Assembly: GCF_026151205.1 (NCBI RefSeq) | Contig: NC_087081.1 | Span: forward strand, 3,043,246-3,107,245 | Reading direction: 5' to 3' | Source: Bolinopsis microptera | Lineage: Eukaryota; Ctenophora; Tentaculata; Lobata; Bolinopsidae | Length of the DNA stretch: 64,000 nucleotides | Part shown: piece by piece, positions 13,801-26,400 of the stretch | Numbering within the stretch: the first letter of the stretch is position 1 | Layout: every line of letters starts with the position of its first letter | Made by a program: the position numbers and the translations under genes | The notes under the pieces: model-generated | Databases searched by the model: none | Seen by the model: only the letters and a program-made list of their open reading frames with translations | What the model was told of the DNA's origin: nothing

Positions 13801-15512
13801 TAATTTCTCTAATTTATATCTGATGAGTGTAGATTATTTGTAGATAAATTATAATGCATCTGCTTTTTGTTGATTAATAAAATGACCGTGACTGTCTTAA
13901 ACTATATAGTGTCCTACAATAATAAGATTTAGCGTTGAAATCATTAAGTATGATCAATCTTATCATGTGACTGGCACTAATAGTGATCAGTGATTCAGTG
14001 ATAGCCTCATATCAGTGGAATGCGGAGTAGCGTCAACTGCGTAGCCTAGTTATTCCTTGCACTTATTTATCGTTGATTATCAGTGTTTAAAGTCGTGCAC
14101 AACTCACTAGCTTTGTTATTTCAGTATGACCTAATCACTCTGCTAATATCATATTTATGTTAACTCGCCCTGATGACTTGATACATAATTGCATGGTCAA
14201 TGATTATGACATTTTAATCACGTCGGCATGATATTTTTTAGACTGCCAATGTCAAATTCCTGTGTTTGTGACTATCATATTTGTGATGTTGAACAAATAT
14301 TTGTGGCAGAATGTGATTGTTATCTCCGCATATTTCTTTATCTTATCAGTTAATGGAATTTTAGAATTTTAGAGTGTAAGTCTTACACAGATTTACAACC
14401 TCACGTTATACTGCTTGATTCTGATAAGCAATTTATGCATTCAATTATCCATTTTTCATGAGTTGTTGAATTGCTTCTGTATATAGTTGTTGTGTAATAT
14501 TTGTTAGCTCATGCTCAGTCTGTTGCCCTTTCTGCCAATCGCCCTTTTTTCATTTATTTGTCCTGATTTCAGGCCACTTAATACTCTTGAGGGCTGAGTC
14601 CAGTTGGTCAAGCAGTACAAGTTTACCCAATAACACGATCAGTATATCTTTTAAGAATTGATTTATTTCATTTATCCCATAAATCAAAAGAACATCTTAG
14701 ATTTAAGATCACGTTGTGTTCATTTCATCACGTGGTGCTCATTTGGTCAATATTTCTTCATTATCTTAAGTTGCAAGGTGCAAGTATATTATGATGTGGC
14801 CGTCACAGAGCACACATATTATTTTAAAATACAGCATGTTTCGTCTTAGCACTACATTATTGTGAGTGCTGGGGAATTTCGTTTCAGTATAAAAATAGCT
14901 TGAACGTAAATTTTATAAATTTTTAAACTGCGCTAAGAAAATCCGCGAACGGTTTTACCAATTACCATTTTGTTAATGGCTTCGCTTGTACGTAAACGAT
15001 ATGACGATTCGCATTCTTTAACACTAATTGTGAGTTCTAATTATTCGCTGAGGTTCACTTATTTATGGAAAAGAGCGTTGATAACTTTAAACTGCATTTA
15101 ATCGATAAATTGTTGCCAAATTAGTTTCTATTGATTATGCAGTTACTTAATCACAGATATGCTTGGCTACGTGACATAAAAATGGGATCTCATATCTTTA
15201 ATCGGTGCTTGCGAGGGAAATAACGACTTCTCACTTAAAGTTAAACTACACTTTCGTGAATTTCGAACTTTATAAACGGTTTAACTTTGCTTTCTTTAAC
15301 CTGATACGGTACACAATTTCTGTAAATCACATCGCAGCTTTCGAGATTTCGTCTGTTTTAATTCTTTCAACACCACTGTGTATTAAATTATTATTAATCT
15401 AAAAAACTTAAACGCGGTTTAGTTACATTGAAACAACGACTTAGTTTCATAAAAACAGCTTTTTTAACCATGTCGCACAAACGTGATACTCAGAAACTAA
15501 TATAAATAATCA

Positions 15513-15583
15513 TATTATTTGCTCTGTTTGCTCAGTTTGCTCTGTTTGCTTTGTTTGCTCTGTTTGCTCTGTTTGCTTTCCCT
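15513..15583. repeat. 9-bp minisatellite TTTGCTCTG
   Basis: About seven adjacent copies of TTTGCTCTG with single-base variants such as TTTGCTTTG and TTTGCTCAG. Confidence 0.85.
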
Positions 15584-16771
15584 GTTTGTGATTGGCCCCA
15601 GAATATCCAGGTCTATATAATTGCCAGCTTATTTTATAGTATTAAAATAATTGGTAACTAACTATATTCTCTCCCTTTATCCTATGTAAAACACTCCTAA
15701 CATTGTGAGTTGTTCAGTCATTACTCTAGTTTATAACCAATCTAGTTTCATTTAACTCAACAAGATAATCAGAACCTAACATAATAACATCACTTGCATC
15801 ACGTGAAATTAAAGAACCAATCTGTACCAACATTGTTCCTAACTCTCGCATATCTCGGGTAACCTTTAACCAACCTGTCCGTGTTTATTCGCTATTTTAA
15901 ATATTTCGCTATCTTGTTAAAGATTAAAAAGATTGCTGTTTAGATAATGCTCATATTACTAAAATAATGACAGACTTGTTGATTAGTGGTTTCTGATAGG
16001 ACAATGCTATACTTTGACATCCTGCAACCTATTATCCATTTTATATCATGTATCTAAATTCTAAATCATCAGATATCAATATTAGTGTTAAATAGAATTG
16101 AATCGAATATCCCATGGGCGTAAACTATTGTTTCGTGTACGTTAACATGACTGGAAACGTGATTTCATATTTAATTTAGGTGGATACTGGAAATGTGCAG
16201 CTGTCCTCAATTACCCGGTGCTCAATGCTCATCCCCACGCACAATTAAATTCCATCTTAAACTGGTTATTGTTAACCTGATTTTAATTTCAGTAGGGACT
16301 GGATAAGTACTTTTAAAACCTGATTAGTATACTTGAGCATTACATATAAAGAGATATCACGTAAACCACAAGTTTCTATTTTAAGTTTTAACAATCATGT
16401 GAACGCTTTTAACAAGATTTTCATATTTCACAGCGATAACCGAAATAACAAGACACCTGCTCATTTTAATCGAATCGGTCAACTTACTAACACCGGCTTC
16501 GTCTCTTTTAAAGATATCCTTTCAGATAGGGTTTCAGAACTTGGGAACATATGCTCATTTTCTGTGATGTTTACAGCTCGAATTGTTATTCCCACCCTCG
16601 TAGTTAACACCTGTTGTTTTATAAATACCACTTTTCTTGTTCCATTCTAAAAACATTTAAACTTTATTTGGTCCAGTTTCGGTCACACCCGCGGGGTGTA
16701 GCCGGATATTTGTTTTTAGCATGTGTTTATAAACACTATTTAATAAACAATGTTTATAGCGAGCCATGCAA

Positions 16772-16796
16772 GGGGGGGGGGGGGGGGGGGGGGGGG
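16772..16796. repeat. G25 homopolymer
   Basis: Twenty-five consecutive G on the plus strand. It is a potential G-quadruplex and a probable length-uncertain site in any assembly. It creates a poly-Gly run in spurious frames that cross it. Confidence 0.9.
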
Positions 16797-17309
16797 CTCT
16801 ATAGATATTAATACGACAATAATCACCTCATTAACCTGTGTTTGTCATACTTTGTTTGTTATACTTCTCCGTACCTATCAAAGGTTAAAACATCACCAGC
16901 TCCCCTTTTTAAGGAGATGTAAACTGACCAATCAATCCGCTGACAATCACCCAACACCTTAGCCGTGAGAATTAACCTTTCACTTATCACCGCCCTATCT
17001 CAACCAATTAACCTGCCCCGGATAGTTTAGTAGCTTCTCAGGATAGTTAGTTAGGACCCTGATCATTAGAAACACCCCTAAAAGTTCGTTTTTGAAAAAA
17101 ATTTAAAACATCCGTAATTTCATTTCTGTTGTTTTAGTTTCGCTTTTAATTTTTTGTATGCGTATAGAAAATTAATACGGCTTAAAAATGAGATGTCCGC
17201 GACCTCGTTAGCTCTGTCCAAACCAGTGGATGATTGACCATGTCGAGACGTATTGGAGGAACGAAATTTACTCAATTTCTAAAAAGAACATTATGCTCTT
17301 TTACTGCCA

Positions 17310-19860
17310 TGATACAATTGATAAATCCAATTGTTATATAATCGGGGATAAGTTTATTATTTAAATGAATTTTGGTTTGCAAATGTCAGTTTTAATTTTA
17401 AGTAGACTTTTGGTCGATTTTTAACAGGATTCGTAGTACAATATCTTTAATTGATCAAAAATATTGAGTTAGCTCCTTACACGTCTACTTCAGAATTGCG
17501 CCAGGTCTACTTGTCAGCCCAAGTTAGGGCTATTAAAGAAATTTGATCCGCATTTTAATTGTTTTGATGTTATTGGTAACAGGTTAAACATAAGTTCAAA
17601 GGTTATTCTGCTAGTTATCTAAAGGTTACTTAAAATTCTTGGGATTAAATTTAAACTGTAGATCTATATTCGATGTTAGAAATGTTTGTCTGAATCACTT
17701 ATGATGATGGAGTTGTGACACTGAAGCAACATTTTCACGATTTGTTATTTCATTTCGATTTGTTCGCTATTGTACTATCTAATAATGCTAACGATAGAGC
17801 TGAGATTCATCCATCCACAAACCAAATTCAGAAATCGCCGCCGTATCAGGAAATGCCCACTTGTAGTGTGGCAATGATGTGGAGGCTAATACAAACGGAC
17901 ATTATTACAGATCTTCTTAAACTTGATGTACGGAAAAATTGTTAGTAGACCCACATATGATAATTGGTAATTGTAGGGGCCCGAAGGGTTTTAGTTACTC
18001 TTATCGATAATATATGTGGTGAGGTATTGGTTAATGAGCTACCTTGCCCCTACCTTGAGAAAATTGATTCTAATAATCAGACGGCAAAAAAGTTCAATAG
18101 CTACTGTCAATGTTTGCGTGAGCAGGAGACGCGCATGTTAGATGAAGAAAATGAAAGTTGGGTAGGAAGGTTTTCTAGAGCTGTTGGGCTGAGTTAGGAC
18201 GCGCTTGCTTCTAGGGATGCTTCTAGGCTAGTGCCGGATGCTACCCAGGGTCCATGTATTTAATACTGTATTTTGCTATGAGAATGTTTAGAAGCTAAAC
18301 CGTGAGCATAGGTCTATTAAAAATGAACTTTAAGATTGTACGAAGGTCTTATATTTTGCTTGTATATTCTAAACGCAAGGAGAATTATATGTTTCCACAA
18401 TTATGAGGTGTCAGCTTTACCAAGTAGCCCACATTAAGCTTATGTTTGCACTATTGAACTCATAATCGTAGTATAATGCTGGAATACTAATATTCTAACA
18501 TCCCCTTATGGGTACGACACTACTGAAACCAAGGCTAAAAAGAGGAATTAGTTTTAGATGACCATTTTGTAAAAATAAGTGGCTCTGTCAAATGTTATCA
18601 AAGTAAAGCAATCCAACATTAGGATACAAATTATAAAATAGTAAATAAGCGGATGTTAGAATACCTCGTATGAATACAGGTTAGGAAAAGAGTTTGAATT
18701 GTTGCGGAGGTGGCTGACAAAATTGGTTATGACACAAACTTCGATGTTTTATTTTGTAATTATTTACCCCATCTGAAGAGGTGTGAGTTCTACAGTTAAA
18801 GCTGCAAAATGTATCAGGAAAGAACAGTTTTAAATCGTATTGTCAACTATAATTTATTAAACAATTTTAGCCATATTTACCCTCCATTAGAATGAAATTC
18901 CATTGGACCTGTTTCATCCATCTTTTGTATTACCCATGGAGGTGAAGGATTAGGGTTAGAGTAGGAGTTATTCGTTCTAAAATAAATTCAGGAAATTAGA
19001 AGACATTTGTTGCTCAGTTCCCGTCCCTTAGAAATTCAGGCTTCACTAGAGCAGCTTTTCAACGCGTTATTTAATTAAATAGCATAGATTTTAGGTCGAT
19101 GAATACGTGGCTTTATAATACAAAAATTCACGTACAAGTAATGCACTTGTTGCCTCATCCCCGTATTATATGGATCAAAAAGTGGTAGTTCTACCAAGAG
19201 TCAATTCGACACCCCTATTCCTACCTGTAATATAGTGCGGGACACCCCATAGTTTCTATGATAAGTAAATTCAATAAGACTTATGGTTGGAGTCCTGTTA
19301 AAGCCCACCCCATGCCATTTGGTGGAATACACGAGTTCGGGCCGGGCAGTCTTCGACCTGGCTTATTTTATTTGAGGTATGGTACTTTGTGAGTTAGATT
19401 ACTTAACTTTAATTTAAAAATTATTTAAAGAAACTGCAAGCTTTATATTAAAGAAAACGTGGGGCGTTTTCATAGCTTAGATCGTATTAGCATAATGACC
19501 TCATTATTTCATCGGTCAAGAGGATTACTTTGTAATGACATTATATTAAATTAGTTACTAAATTTTAGTAATAACCGTAGATCAGACCTCCAAATTCCAT
19601 TCCCTCATAGTGCCAAAAAAATTACAATCTTCATCTCTGAATTCCTTTCAAAACTACTGCATCTATGAATTGCGGGTTTAAACTATGGTTTAAATTTATG
19701 CATGTTGGTTGGGTGTTTTATGTAGGGGGTCGAATGTAATATTCTTTGTATTTGCATCGTTCTAAACTAAAATTTGTTAATTATGAATTAATTTCAGTTT
19801 TGAGCTTAATAGATTTGTCATGTAAATATCTATCCTGGCATATCTAATTGTTCTTTGTTA
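17310..19860 (+). repeat. segmental tandem duplication, copy 1 (about 2.5 kb)
   Basis: This block aligns by eye, in the same order and orientation, with 20290-23475. Anchors include 17357 with 20340 (TTTGGTTTGCAAATG), 17640-17760 with 20680-20800 (AACTGTAGATCTAT, then TTTTCACGAT), 18465 with 21830 (ATAATCGTAG..ATAATGCTGGA), 18705 with 22080 (TTGCGGAGGTGGCTGAC), 18920 with 22365 (TCTTTTGTATTACCC), 19270 with 22770 (TTATGGTTGGAGTCCT) and 19700 with 23320 (GTTGGTTGGGTG). Divergence is large, with many small indels. Copy 1 is shorter. Neither copy keeps a shared reading frame, so I treat both as noncoding. Confidence 0.75.
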
Positions 19861-21349
19861 CCATCTGTCTAAAAGTTAAAATGGGAAAATGTGGTCCATC
19901 TCGTGCGAACTTTCCTAATGACCAGGGTCTCAGTTATTATTGTTATTAGTAAGTTATACACACCACAATTTGGAGCAGCATCACAATGGTGCTGACTGGT
20001 GGCCCTGTGTTAAACACACCCTCTCTCCCCCTCTTTATAGTTTAAACACTTGGAAATCTACCTGAACCCCATAATAGTGACTGTGAGCTGCTACTCTTCA
20101 TGTAATACTAATAAACACTTTGTTTGGTGTGTTAAAACTATGATTCGTCACGTGACTCTGTTGACGATCTGTCACCATGGTGATCTGTCACCATGGTTAC
20201 GAGAGGTGTATTGTGGAGGAGGAGTATTGTAATGTTACCAATTGTCTAGAAATTATTGGAATTGTTCATTAACTGCTCTTTGTGGAGCTGCAGTTACAAT
20301 TATTAAAAGCTGCCAATTGTTCAAAATCCGGAGAGTTTTATTTAAAACTGATCATTTGGTTTGCAAATGATCAGTTTTATTTTTGTGAAGGATTTCGGCG
20401 ATTTAACACGGAATTCTCGGTACCAATCTCTTCTTAATTGATCAAAGATACTTGAGTAGCTCACGATTGAACACGGTCTACCTTCCAATTTGAGGCAGAC
20501 CTCAGGTCTTGTCACTTAACGTTTAGCGGTATTGTAACAGGGAAATTTGAATGGTCCACATTTCTTAGATTGTTTTGATGTTTATTGGTTTTCACACGTT
20601 CAGGGCTAAAACCTAAGTTCAAGGTTATTCCTGGCTCAGTTCACCTCAAGGTTACCTTGAAAGATTCTTGTTTACAGTTAACTGTAGATCTATTTAGATT
20701 TCAGACTCATGTTTGTCGTGGCAATCATCTTGATGATGAATATGGTAGTTTGTTTTGACACGTGACAGCAACTTTTCACGATCGATTAGTTCATTTCATT
20801 TCAATTTGCTCCGCTATCTGTGCCATAAAATGCTACCTCCGGATGCAGCTGACGATACCCCACTCACAATCCACAAACACCAGGAGATCCCAGGACAACA
20901 TCCCGCACGTGGGCGCGTCATCAGGACAACATCCCGCACGTGGTGTCGTGGCAGTATTGTAGTTGTGGAGGCGTTCAATTATCATTACACACGTGCATCC
21001 TCGTCATTCTACAGAATCTTCAGTTCACATGACCCACTTGACTGCTACCCGAGCTACCACATTATTAATTTCGCTTAGTAGCACACATCCGGTGATGATG
21101 ATGGCCCTATAATATAGATATTGGTGGCCCTGGAAGGGGTTAAAGTTGAGCTGCTACTTTATAATTAATGATGTGGTGACCAGTCTAAACTTGGGGGTAA
21201 CCTAAATAGTCTCACCTTGACCCTCTCCACACCGTTATGATATTTTCTCATTAATCTGAAGAGGCAAAGTGTGTCAAATAAGCTACCTTAAACTGTTTGT
21301 TGTGAGCAGAGGAGACGTGCGCTGTGATGTTGAAACCGTGAAACCTTAT

Positions 21350-21394
21350 GAGGTTGCTGTCTAGGAGGTTGCTGTCTAGGAGGTTGCTGTCTAG
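21350..21394. repeat. 15-bp triplicate GAGGTTGCTGTCTAG
   Basis: Three exact adjacent copies within copy 2 of the segmental duplication. Confidence 0.9.
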
Positions 21395-22650
21395 GTTTAA
21401 GCTTAGTACAGGATGCCTCCACTCACCTGGCTCCCTTATCGGGTGAACTAGCTACTTTTAAACTGTTTGTTGTTGCTGTGAGACGTGTTTGGTAGAAAGC
21501 AGAACCCGTGAAGCCTAGCGGGCTCTTAAAATGAATTGGCGGGAGATTTATCAGATCTTAAGACGACTGTCTACTTCATTAGAATTGTACAGTACTGTAC
21601 GAAGGTTTCATGATTCTCATAGTCGATCATGGTTTTGCAGTTCTTCAGGTTATGTTTTCCCAAACAACAGAAACAATTAAATGTGTTTTGGCCACCGATA
21701 TCATTTAAAAAACTGCTCGAATATTCTCGAAGGACGTAGTTCAGTATGGTATTCCACCATTATTGAGTGTGTCAGCTGTACCAGTAGCCACCTTGAGCCC
21801 CTTTAATGTGTTAATCTATTGACCGTCCTTATAATCGTAGCATATAATGCTGGACACATTAAATACGTGCCTACCGACCCCCTGTGGGGCTACGACGCCA
21901 CTATCTGCACAACCAATCAGAGGGGAGTATTTCATCACGTGACCCCTGTAAACCAATCAGAGGGCTGCATGTTAGTCACGAGAGCAATCAACATGCAGGA
22001 TACAATTGTTAAAGATTAGTAAAAGTTAATTGGGACTGGGAAAACACCCGTATGTAATGGACATGTAGTACGGAGGTTTGGGTTGTTTGCGGAGGTGGCT
22101 GACCCAAACTTTGGGTTGTTTGCCAAACTTCGACCACGTATTTAGTTGTTGTCCGTCCATTTTTAATTTTTGTATATTTATTTACCCGCTTTGAGGTGAG
22201 TTTAAAGTTAAAGCCTGACAAGTGATAATCCGTTTAACGAAAACAGTTTTAAATCGATGTCACCTTCCTACATATTGATTTAACACAATGGTTTAGCACA
22301 CGTATCCAACCGCTATGAATTGAACATTCCATTTGTGAAGTGCTGCTTTTCCTTCCGTACGTCTTTTGTATTACCCCCGATGAAGGAGGTGAAGGATGTA
22401 GGGGTTGAGTGGTATACTGCCGAGGTTCCTAAAAATAAGAGTTCGGTACGTATGTACGGTATGTTACATTTAGTTCAGTTCACTTAGAAATTCAGTCTTA
22501 TCTCTAAGAGCTCTTTTATCGAAGATGGCTGTGTTATTTAATATAAATAGCATAAGTTTAGGCTCTGAAACGTGCTTTTAAACACAAAATGCACGTGCAA
22601 AGTAATGCACAAGTTCTGGTGTGCTCTCTGATCACAGTTATATCGCTCTA

Positions 22651-22759
22651 ATAGAGTCCAATGTGCGGACACCCCCTAGTTTCCTACCTGATAGAGTCCA
22701 ATGTGCGGACACCCCCTAGTTTCCTACCTGATAGAGTCCAATGTGCGGACACCCCCTCC
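22651..22759. repeat. 40-bp tandem repeat, 2.7 copies
   Basis: A unit starting ATAGAGTCCAATGTGCGGAC and ending CTACCTG is repeated exactly at 22651, 22691 and 22731 (the last partial). Copy 1 of the segmental duplication has a single diverged version near 19230-19260, so the expansion followed the duplication. Confidence 0.9.
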
Positions 22760-23475
22760 AGAGAGGTCGTTATGGTTGGAGTCCTCGTAAACCCACACCG
22801 ACTGATGTCCACTTTGGTTTGGATCCCGTTTAGTTCGTGGTCTTTCCAGGGCGTCTTATCTCGACCTGGGTTTTTATTGTTATTTGAGGGATATGGTATT
22901 TGTGGTTGAGAAGTGTACTGTACTTTAATTTAAAAGATTGATTTTATGAAACTGCAAGGCATTAAAGACTAAAGTGGGGACCTTTTAATCTCATAGATTA
23001 GTCGTATTAGTCACTATTATAGACACTCCATTGATCCGTCATCGATGATCGAATGAGGATTTATTTTGTTAATCGACCGATTAAACATATTACTAATTAG
23101 TTACTAATTTATACTGTATACTAACCAGTAGATCCAGAGCAGACCCTCACACAAGGGGAAGGGCCCTCTCCATCCTCCCCTCCAAGTGCCACAACATCAG
23201 CGCTAACAAGTTCTATCATGCTCACTAGTAATATCACCTTCCACATCATATCTCACTGTACAAATATAGAAATTACCGGCTTAAGGAAACGTTGAATGGT
23301 TAAATTGTGAACTGAATTGTTGGTTGGGTGGTTTTATAGTAGGGGGAGTGATCCCCGTAATTATTCCTTTGTTTGATGTTTCTAAACTAATAATTCTGTT
23401 GAATTTATGATTAATTTTCCGTGGTGTCTGAGCTGTAAATTATGAACTTTGACATCGTTAACATCATCTCCACTC

Positions 23476-26400
23476 TTATAAGCATTATCAATTGTTCGTT
23501 GAATTAATCATCCTGTCATGAAACATATAAATTACTCTGTCGCTTTAACAATCTCCTGAAAAAGGCCGATATTCTCAAGGTAATAAAGTATAATGCTAAC
23601 AGTCCAATATATTGGTTTACTGGTTATTAATTACAGTTAAGGTAACATGTGTTCTCTCCAAGGACATCTATTTCTCGAACTTTTACAATTTACATTATCT
23701 TCAGAATAAGAGATCGAATAATATCGGTAATTATTAACTTTAATAGTTAACTTTACCTCGAGACCATTACATTTAAGTAATATATAATAACTTTACCCAA
23801 GAAGAAAGGTAAGCTTAAACTGTTAAACAGCTTAAACTATTAAAACTGAACGTATATGTAAAGGTAAGCTCAGTAAATTATATGAGAGGTCGGCGTTTAA
23901 ATAATTAAGTTAGGTAATGTTCGCTACTTATCTAAAACATGGGGGTAACATCGCTCGTTGTGTGTTTCAATGTCAGTGAACTGTATCTTGTTGCATGTAT
24001 CATCATTGCCGCACTTCTCGTAGTTTGAGGGGCGTTTAATTTCACACCCCTTTCCTCTGTTTCGAATCCCTTCCCATGTCCAGCGCCTCGTTACTAGATT
24101 TAATATAGCACGTCCTAATGGCGCCCTTTTGACGCTTAAATACCGCGGCCGATAATATTCAACCGGCGCCAGACTGCCTGACTGCCTGCTGTGCAGCTGG
24201 GAATGAATCTGGGTTCCAACTTTCGCGCGCAAATTATTCTTTCTTCTTTTTTTCGCGCGCAAATTATGCTATTACTTTCATTTTCTGGTCGGTATCGTTC
24301 CGTCGCACGTTTATTTACGATTTTGTCGTGGAATCTAGCTTGTAAGTGTAAGTATTTACCACATCTTGCTTACCTATCTAAATCTGTTATTGCTACAACG
24401 TATGTATCGTTAATCGTACGGCTATAGACCTGAATTCATGCCTTAATTGTACTCAATAGATATGATCTCTAAAGTTATGTCAAGTGTACGATATCGTTGG
24501 TTTCGTTATATTACGTTATACTATGTTACTGTACACTTTATCGAAGTGTTATTTGCGGCTACATAGTTTTACGTGTTATACCTTGTAAATGTCACGTGAT
24601 GCAACAAATCGATATTTATTTATCAAAACGGCCGATATAAGAAAAGTATCGTAGCTTTGTGAGTTCTGAATAATAACGGTTTAAGACTTTAAGAAATTTA
24701 GACGACATCTATACGACATCTCTACGAAACAGCATTATCCGTACATTGCACATATCAAAAAAACATAGCATGGGATACGGTTCCATGCCCTGATGGTTCA
24801 CATTAACTTATATATCATGAATATTATAAATAAATCCTTCCTAAGTGCTGAGCCTCCCTTCAAACCGTGCATGTTTACTCAATAACATTATATTGCTACA
24901 AAGTGACCGGTGGAGGGAGCTAGGGAGTAGGGATCTGCTCTCTTTCAACATGTAATTTGAAATCGATTAATCTGCTTTCTCTCTCCGTTTAAACACCATC
25001 TTTACACGTTGCTGAAGTTGTGTTGTTGTTGTGACGCTTCTCTTTGTGTGTGGGGGCCGGGATGTTTTGTATTTGCTGTTTTTTTAACGTAGCCGATTGA
25101 TATTCATATCATTTTTATTGCCGATTCATGTAGAGTTCATGTTGCAAGCACCGAATCGTTTTCCTTCAACCAATACCATTGCTCTCCCCGTTTTAAGGTT
25201 AGACTGGAAACCGGATTTTGTAATGTGTACCATTATCGATATTTTAAAATTTGTAAGCTCCCACGGAATTAAGTTTAGTTTTTGCGATATCGTTAGCTGT
25301 AGCACACTTATTTTTTGAGAGGCTTCAACCTTAACCTTGATGGCGGCTACCTCCCTTTTAGATTTCGTGTTATTTAAATGTTATTCTCATTAACAAATCA
25401 GACGCACATTTGTAAGTTTTACGCTGCATGAACGCGGACTGGCTGAAACTGGTTCATAGCTATTTCCATCCCAATTACATAATATCTAATAATTTGTTGG
25501 CGCTTTAACTTGCAGTATAGGTGTGTTCTCTCTTGATTACAAAATTCTGATTTATAATGTATAATTAATGTTTAATCAATGTATAATGTACTGATGGTGG
25601 TATTTTACATTTGGGTTATAGCTGAGCTGCCAATCGATTACAATGTGCATTGTGCAATGGCTGAGTACTTGAGTAGTGTTACAAAATCTGGATTTTATAG
25701 TTTCCGGTCAATAATTTGCAGTGAGGTTTCACCTTCCAGTTCCCGTCCCCGAGGAATGTTAACGTATAATTGTGCACCAAAGTCCCGTAGGCAGACTAGA
25801 CCTTACCTTACCATTGAACAATTTGGTAATGATACTTTTAATAGTGGTCTCTTTTTAAGTCGATCTGGTGTTGGCTATTATTTACAACAGTAGTGTTCCA
25901 GCAACTAAATATCTTCAATATCTATGAAACTGTAAGAAAGCGACGTTACCGTACATCTCACCACAGACGGTGGTTATTATAAGAGACATTTTGCAGCATC
26001 TTTAAAGATTAGAAACATGTTTTGGCTATATTCTGCCGCTATATGGTTTGCGCAAGGTGTATTAATACTAATAGATCAGAATATTTAACCTTGAAACCTT
26101 TTCCCTCTGTTGCTTTACTTTTCGTTATAATACCTTTTTGCAGCTTTCACCATTAGCCGAGACGTAGGAATATAATTGTTCCCGTAAAATAATTCGTATG
26201 GCTCACAATCACATGTTTGCAGCTTCTGTCGATAGAAATTTACTTTACCTCTTTTCGATTCGATGGATTATTTTAATCCTTTTTGTGGCCGTTTCATATT
26301 TATAACAGATACATACTATATTACATTATCTCCACATAGATTTTTGTTCAAAATTTGATGAAGCACCTTTCGCGGAGGCTTCATAATATTACCTTGGGTA

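Larger units (their letters stand above)
9076..16330. other. gene-poor stretch, no supported gene
   Basis: No open frame here shows a recognisable domain or convincing splice-linked coding potential. It contains a 52-bp tandem duplication (10699-10802), a 15-bp repeat (about 11235-11280), CACGTG sites near 10550, 11519, 11689, 11708, 11961, 14730 and 15799, and a 9-bp TTTGCTCTG repeat (about 15513-15583). Confidence 0.55.
20290..23475 (+). repeat. segmental tandem duplication, copy 2 (about 3.1 kb)
   Basis: Partner of 17310-19860, about 0.6 kb longer. Several CACGTG sites present here (near 20759, 20904, 20936, 20990, 21935 and 22590) are altered or absent at the matching places in copy 1. 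For example GACACGTGACAGCAAC here corresponds to GTGACACTGAAGCAAC there. The direction of change is unknown. It contains two local tandem repeats, listed separately. Confidence 0.75.

Noticed and set aside
17715-18197. Two adjacent plus frames (76 and 77 aa) in copy 1 of the segmental duplication
   Set aside because: The aligned copy 2 does not preserve either frame, and no domain is recognisable.
23924-24262. 112-aa minus frame
   Set aside because: No domain, no signal peptide, no splice context. Overlaps an unrelated plus frame.
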